Assembly (NCBI GenBank): GCA_020002185.1
Contig: JAHLWY010000207.1
Location: forward strand, 62,001-126,000
Origin: Paraescarpia echinospica
Lineage: Eukaryota > Annelida > Polychaeta > Sabellida > Siboglinidae
DNA length: 64,000 nucleotides
Direction: 5' to 3'
The number at the start of each line of letters is the position of its first letter. Position 1 is the first letter of the stretch. The translations under genes were made by a program, and so were the position numbers. Positions 48,101 to 54,100 of this stretch are shown one piece after another. The notes under the pieces were generated by a model. It did no database searches and was not told the origin of the DNA. It saw only the letters and a list, made by a program, of their open reading frames with translations.

Positions 48101-51100
48101 TTTATTTCATGTGTGTCTATATCTTTGTATTTTGTTTTATATTTTGTTATGTACTTGTATTGTATGTACATATGGACTTTTATCTGAAATAAAAACATTA
48201 TTATTATATATATATACATATATATGTATTTGTCTGTGTCTGTGCAAGGACCACAATGGAAACAAGTGCGTGCACTTTCTTGTGTAATCCTTATATATAA
48301 TGTTCTCTGTATTGAATAAATTAGTCAATATGAGAATATTCTTCATACCTTTCAGCTCTGCGCCTGTTTCCCTGGAAAGCGTCACAACGACTTTGCTAAG
48401 CAGCCCAGAATTCCAGGAATGTTGCCAGCTGCAGTCTGTCTTCCTCACAGCTTTCTGGCAGCTCATGTCCCGTAACCTTAGCAACAAGAAGAGGTAGGTC
48501 ATTGGTATAACGCATTTAATACATACATGCATCTTTGCACATAGAAACAACAAATCAAAATTTGCTTCTTGGAAATCAGGAATTTTAATTTGGTCTTTCT
48601 GTGGATGAAAGTCGTTGATTTTGATAGTACCATAAATTGCCAAATTTATAAAGTTTGCATTTGGCCTGAAATGGTGTGAATATTTACATCTTCTGCCTTG
48701 TTATGGCCATTCTTTTTCTGAAATAGGTTATGAAAAAATAGATACCAACCAGAAAAAAAGAAACCAGTATTTGTGTGTATGGAACACATATTTATATTTC
48801 TGAGGCTGAATGTTGTGCTAGTTGAAATTTTAGTGGATCAGAGTAATTTTGTGCATCCCTGGTGTTGAAGTCTCTTGAAAATTGCATCAATGTAAGAGTT
48901 CTTATTGTGCGCGATATCTAACTTACAGCTAAACAATGCACTCACAATATAAAAATCATAAAATAATTAATAAATTAATTTAAATTTATTATCAGAAACA
49001 TGTAATCAGAAACAAGTATTGTTAGTCTCCAATTCTTGTATGTTTAATGGAGACAAAAGTGACATATCCACCCCTCTTGTTATGATACATTCCCGGCTGT
49101 ATAATGAATACCATAATAACTGTATTTGGATACTTCAAAGTAATTAAATTATCAGCTGGCCAAAACATACAATGTACAAAAATAACACTCAGATACACTG
49201 TTGAATACTTAGATAGTTAGAAATGAGTTTAGACATCATGTCACCCTGTTTTATTACCCTGATATTGACAGGCTTTTTAACTTCATTACAGTCATCTTCC
49301 ATATCGGTGCCCGATTACATAGGAACAAAAATAAAATAATTTTACAGAGGTATCCGAAAACTTAAGGTACACAAAACAATCCTTTTTGTCCATTTTTGGA
49401 TGTCCAAAAACATACGCTGTCCGAATAACAACAGTCATTATGGTAGTTTCAATGTTTTGACGAATACTGCACATGTACATTTTAGTTCCTCTCCGAAGAA
49501 AGCCAAGAAGGATTTATTATCTGTAGCAGAGCTTATATCACGACTGGGCTCAAGTGACATCTGCTGGCATTCTGCGGAACTAAAGTAAGTGGCAAAAATG
49601 ACCTGAAACAATTCTACAATTGATGACTGTATTATGAGACCGTCCCTTGTATTGTATGATGACTGTATTATGAGCCCGTCCCTTTGTATTGTATGATGAC
49701 TGTATTATGAGACCGTCCCTTTGTATTGTATGATGACTGTATTATGAGACCGTCCCTTGTATTGTATGATGACTATATTATGAGACCGTCCCTTTGTATT
49801 GTATGATGACTGTATTATGAGACCGTCCCTTTGTATTGTATGATGACTGTATTATGAGACCATCCCTTAGTATTGTATGATGACTGTATTATGAGACCGT
49901 CCCTTAGTATTGTATGATGACTGTATTATGAGACCGTCGCTTAGTATTGTATGATGACTATTATGAGACCATCCCTTAGTATTGTATGATGACTATTATG
50001 AGACCATCCCTTAGTATTGTATGATGACTGTATTATGAGACCACCCCTTAGTATTGTATGATGACTCATATATCTTAATATGTATCTTATAATGAAGGTA
50101 CTGTATCTTTACAACCCTAAAGTTTTTTCCTCTGCTGTTACAGTGATTTGATGTCGGAGCAAGAAACAGTATCAAAGACCCTACCGGGACTGGTTCGCTG
50201 GTGACACAAGGAAAGACAGAACTGGGGAAAGGACAACGACATGATGATAGGGAGAAATCCCTCCTCAATTGTCTCAAGGTAATGGTCTTTACTTGCAGGT
50301 TTTTGTAGCATTGGGGAAGTCCTTGAAAAGTGGGAATTTTTTTCACTGTGAGATCACAGCTGGTTATACACCCTCTTGTTCGACCTGAACCCTGACCTCA
50401 GGCCAGGCCCTTAGCCAGAAATAATTTGGTGCCAGTCTTGGAATTAATCAAAAGTGTGCCTTTTAGCACACGAACAGCTTGTGTGGAAGCCATGCATGTC
50501 AATCATAGCCATTATTGGCCAGTTTAGTTTTTTCAATGGCAAACCTGTGTCATTGAAGCCATTTATTTGATTAATACTGACCCAATCTTGAAGTCGGGCA
50601 GACGGGTCTCTAGCTAAGCCTTTTCCTCAGGAATAGACTCCAGAAGGTGCAACCTACAGCAGTTAGTTTTATCTGAAAAAGTGTTCAGGTCTAATTATCT
50701 GTGCTAAGCTAGTTGGCAATACGTATGGGATCCACCAAGGTTTTTTTTACCTACTGATTAACATAATTGCCATACATTTCTTAAAAGTAATATCGAGAGT
50801 CCAACTTTTTAAACTATGTGGTGACATTCTGAGGTATCTGTCGATTTTGTTGTTAAACATGTTCATGTTACTAGCATTTACACAATCAGAAGATAATATG
50901 TTCCAGTCATTGGTAGTCTTCTACGAGAACGAATACTATTTTATCTCTATGAAAGTTAATCAGAAGTTCAAACCAATTTTCTGTTAGTTTTGCACCCATG
51001 GGAAGGGTTGTTAATCACAAATGCAAAGATATACTAATACCAAAAAGTTAAATAGTGACTGGAATTAAATTACGACAAGTTCGCAAATAATGTATGATGA

Positions 51101-54100
51101 ACGCATGCATAGAGAGGAAGTTGTTTTTCTACCTCCAGTTGCTGAAGAGGATACCTTTGCAGTCTCTCGCAGTGGCTGATGAGATTCGGTGCATTCTTGG
51201 TCTACTGCTCGCCACCTTGCACTCTGTACAGGTCCAAACCGGTTCAGACCAGTCTGAACTGGTTCTGACCTGTATTGACACTCTGACAGTGGTGCTAGAG
51301 AGCGCCAAGCACACATCGTTCATCTTTCAGAGAATTAAGATTGGTCATGTGATCAGCCGTTTCAGTGATATTCGAAAGAGTCAGGTAGGTTTATTGATGT
51401 TGTTCTCCTCTTGTTTCTGTGTCTGTCTGTGGCGAGACTGGTCTCGATACTGATCCTTGATTTCTGTTTTCTTTTCCTTCCCCCTCACTGATCTTGTACT
51501 GCTTTCTCCACCAACTGTCTCCATTCCCTTCTATCTTTTGCTATCATTCTCCACTCCTCTCCCAATCCTTCCAAATCTCTCTTTACACAGTCCTCCCATT
51601 GCAGTCTAGATCATCCTTGTGTTCTTTTTCCCTTCACTCTCCGGGCTGCTTTCTTTGCCAACCGTTCTAATCCCATTCTCTCCACACGTCCAGCCCACTT
51701 TAGTCGACTCCTCACCAGCTTCTTCTTAAGGCTTTCTTTTACACCAATCTCCTCTCTCAGTTTGTCCATTCTTCGCTTATCTATGCGATGGTTATGAATA
51801 ACAATTTTTTTTTTCTGACTGACTCCTTTTGTGATGTAAGAAGTTATTATACAAACTTACAAATTTGAAATGTCTCTAGTGTAATGCATAACACATAACA
51901 ACACAAATATTGATATATGCTGTATGCTAATTCTACAACGACGTAAACTATTATTTTATATAACAAAAGTAAAGAATTTTAATTATGTATTTATTTCAAC
52001 AAATCACTCACATAGTGCACATCATTAAAGCAGTATACATGTGGAGTTGATTACAATTTGTTGAAAATCGACAAAAACATGTAACATACTTAATATCATA
52101 TAAAATTACTCAATAAACACATTGATTTTTCAAATAAATTTTAGTAGCTTTCACTACATGAAAAACCAACTGACACCATTACGTCACCATGTTTTGTACG
52201 GTTCTGGTCACCATCATTTCAGACAAACTTGGTCAGAAGGCACTTTGACCCTCTGTTAAAGGTCATGCTGAAGTTGGCAACTAGAGATGAAATGACTACA
52301 TCTGACCTTGATGGCTTCATTACACAGGTAATTAATTATTTTTTCAAACTTTACCAATTATTTCTGATAACCTCGGAGCATCAGGGTTTCAGAATAAACA
52401 TTTGCTGCTCATTTCATTGCCATTGTCAGTATTTGCAAACAGATTTATAGATGTAGCAGTGTCAGTCATAAATAGCTTGTGAAATGCTTTATGAAAATTT
52501 GCAGCTTCATCACAAGATGGCAGCACTGAGAATTGCGGAGACGGCAGTCGATGCAGAATTGACTGTATCAGCTATTGTTGTGACTCTCCAGTTCTTCGCT
52601 AAGGTATTCCGGTTAACCATATAAAGTCATCAGGGGAAAGAATTATTAATATGATTATTTGTTATGCTGTCTGCTCAGTAATTTGTTTTTGCTCCCTGCA
52701 GTTTTGACAATTTAAAATACGTGCTGAAGATTTTATCTAATGAAAAGGCTATGTGTATTTGCCAAAACTGGGCTAAAATTGAATTAGACAAACTAAAATG
52801 CACATGGAGTCTATAAAATATAAAGTATAAAATAGCAAACAAAGAAAATGTACATTAGTCCAGATTGTCTATCAGCTCATGTTAAAATAGGAAATAATTT
52901 AAAACTAGATAACTAAAGACTTAAAGATTAGAGAAGTAATGTGAATAATTAGAATCAGATACAAATGTCAGGCGCTTAAGAATTAAATATTACGTATGTT
53001 GTAGCGTGATTTATACACACTTTGTTTTGGTTATTTCAGATGTTGCAACGAAAGAATATGCAGGATGACGTGTGATTGAAACTAGAGGAATACCACACGG
53101 CACTTACCGCAGACTTCCTGCGACATGCCATGGTCACCTTGAAGGCCGTGACAGACTTGGACGTGATACCATTCTTGTTGACAGGTGTCGCCGGTGTCAT
53201 CGAGCATCTGTCACATGACGATGGTGACTCTGCGACATCGAAGAAAGTCGGTGTCATTGTCGGGTCTTTGAGTCATCACTGTCAGAAACTATGTGATACT
53301 TCAAACAGTGTGAGTCTGATTTCCTCAGTATGTCACCACATGGTTTTTCACATAGAATAGAACTTGAGAATGCATGAAATAACATTGGTGAAGGAACTTG
53401 TGATATGAACTGCATTATCACTATTTTCTTCATCCATATGAACAAGAGAGAGACCACTTTGGAAAAGTACCATTTGATATCAAAAGGCTATTAATTAAGT
53501 GAATCTTAAACATCTTTGTGGTGTGCCATTCTAGCAATTTGTAATGTGGGTCAAATAGGGCTAGATCGTTGGATTAGGGTTCAACTCCACCCTCTGCAAT
53601 TTTGAAACTTGAGAAATTTCATGCATCCCACATTGTGTATGGCTTTCACAAGATACAATAAAAGCCGTTGAGCCCACCTGTCTGGTGGCGGAGTCAGGGG
53701 AAGTAAAATACGCCACACATGGGGTAATTGTGTAGCAAGTAGCGGATGTACTAAATCTAGGGAATGTAAACAATCCAGAGAAGGTAAACAGAACAGCAAG
53801 AGTGACCATAGTGACTAAAGTATGAGTCAAATGATGATGATGAATCAAGATTGATTCGAGGTAATTCACTTGACAGTTATTATATTATAAATGACATTCT
53901 AACAAACGTACTATTATACAGGACACCGAATCCCTCACGAGCTCTATGACGTACGTACGTGCTGTCGCCAAATGTGACGAGATCACGTGAGACTTTGTTC
54001 CGGCCGGATTCCTTCATGACAGTTGGACACGACTCGTGACGATCCTAAAACAACTGTACAGTGGCGTGGGGGGCAGAGGGTTAAAGAACACTTCACGGGA

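Noticed and set aside
49622..50070. A CRISPR-like array (regular 35-37 bp repeats)
   Set aside because: There are no unique spacers, the units are contiguous, and the setting is an animal intron. It is a minisatellite.
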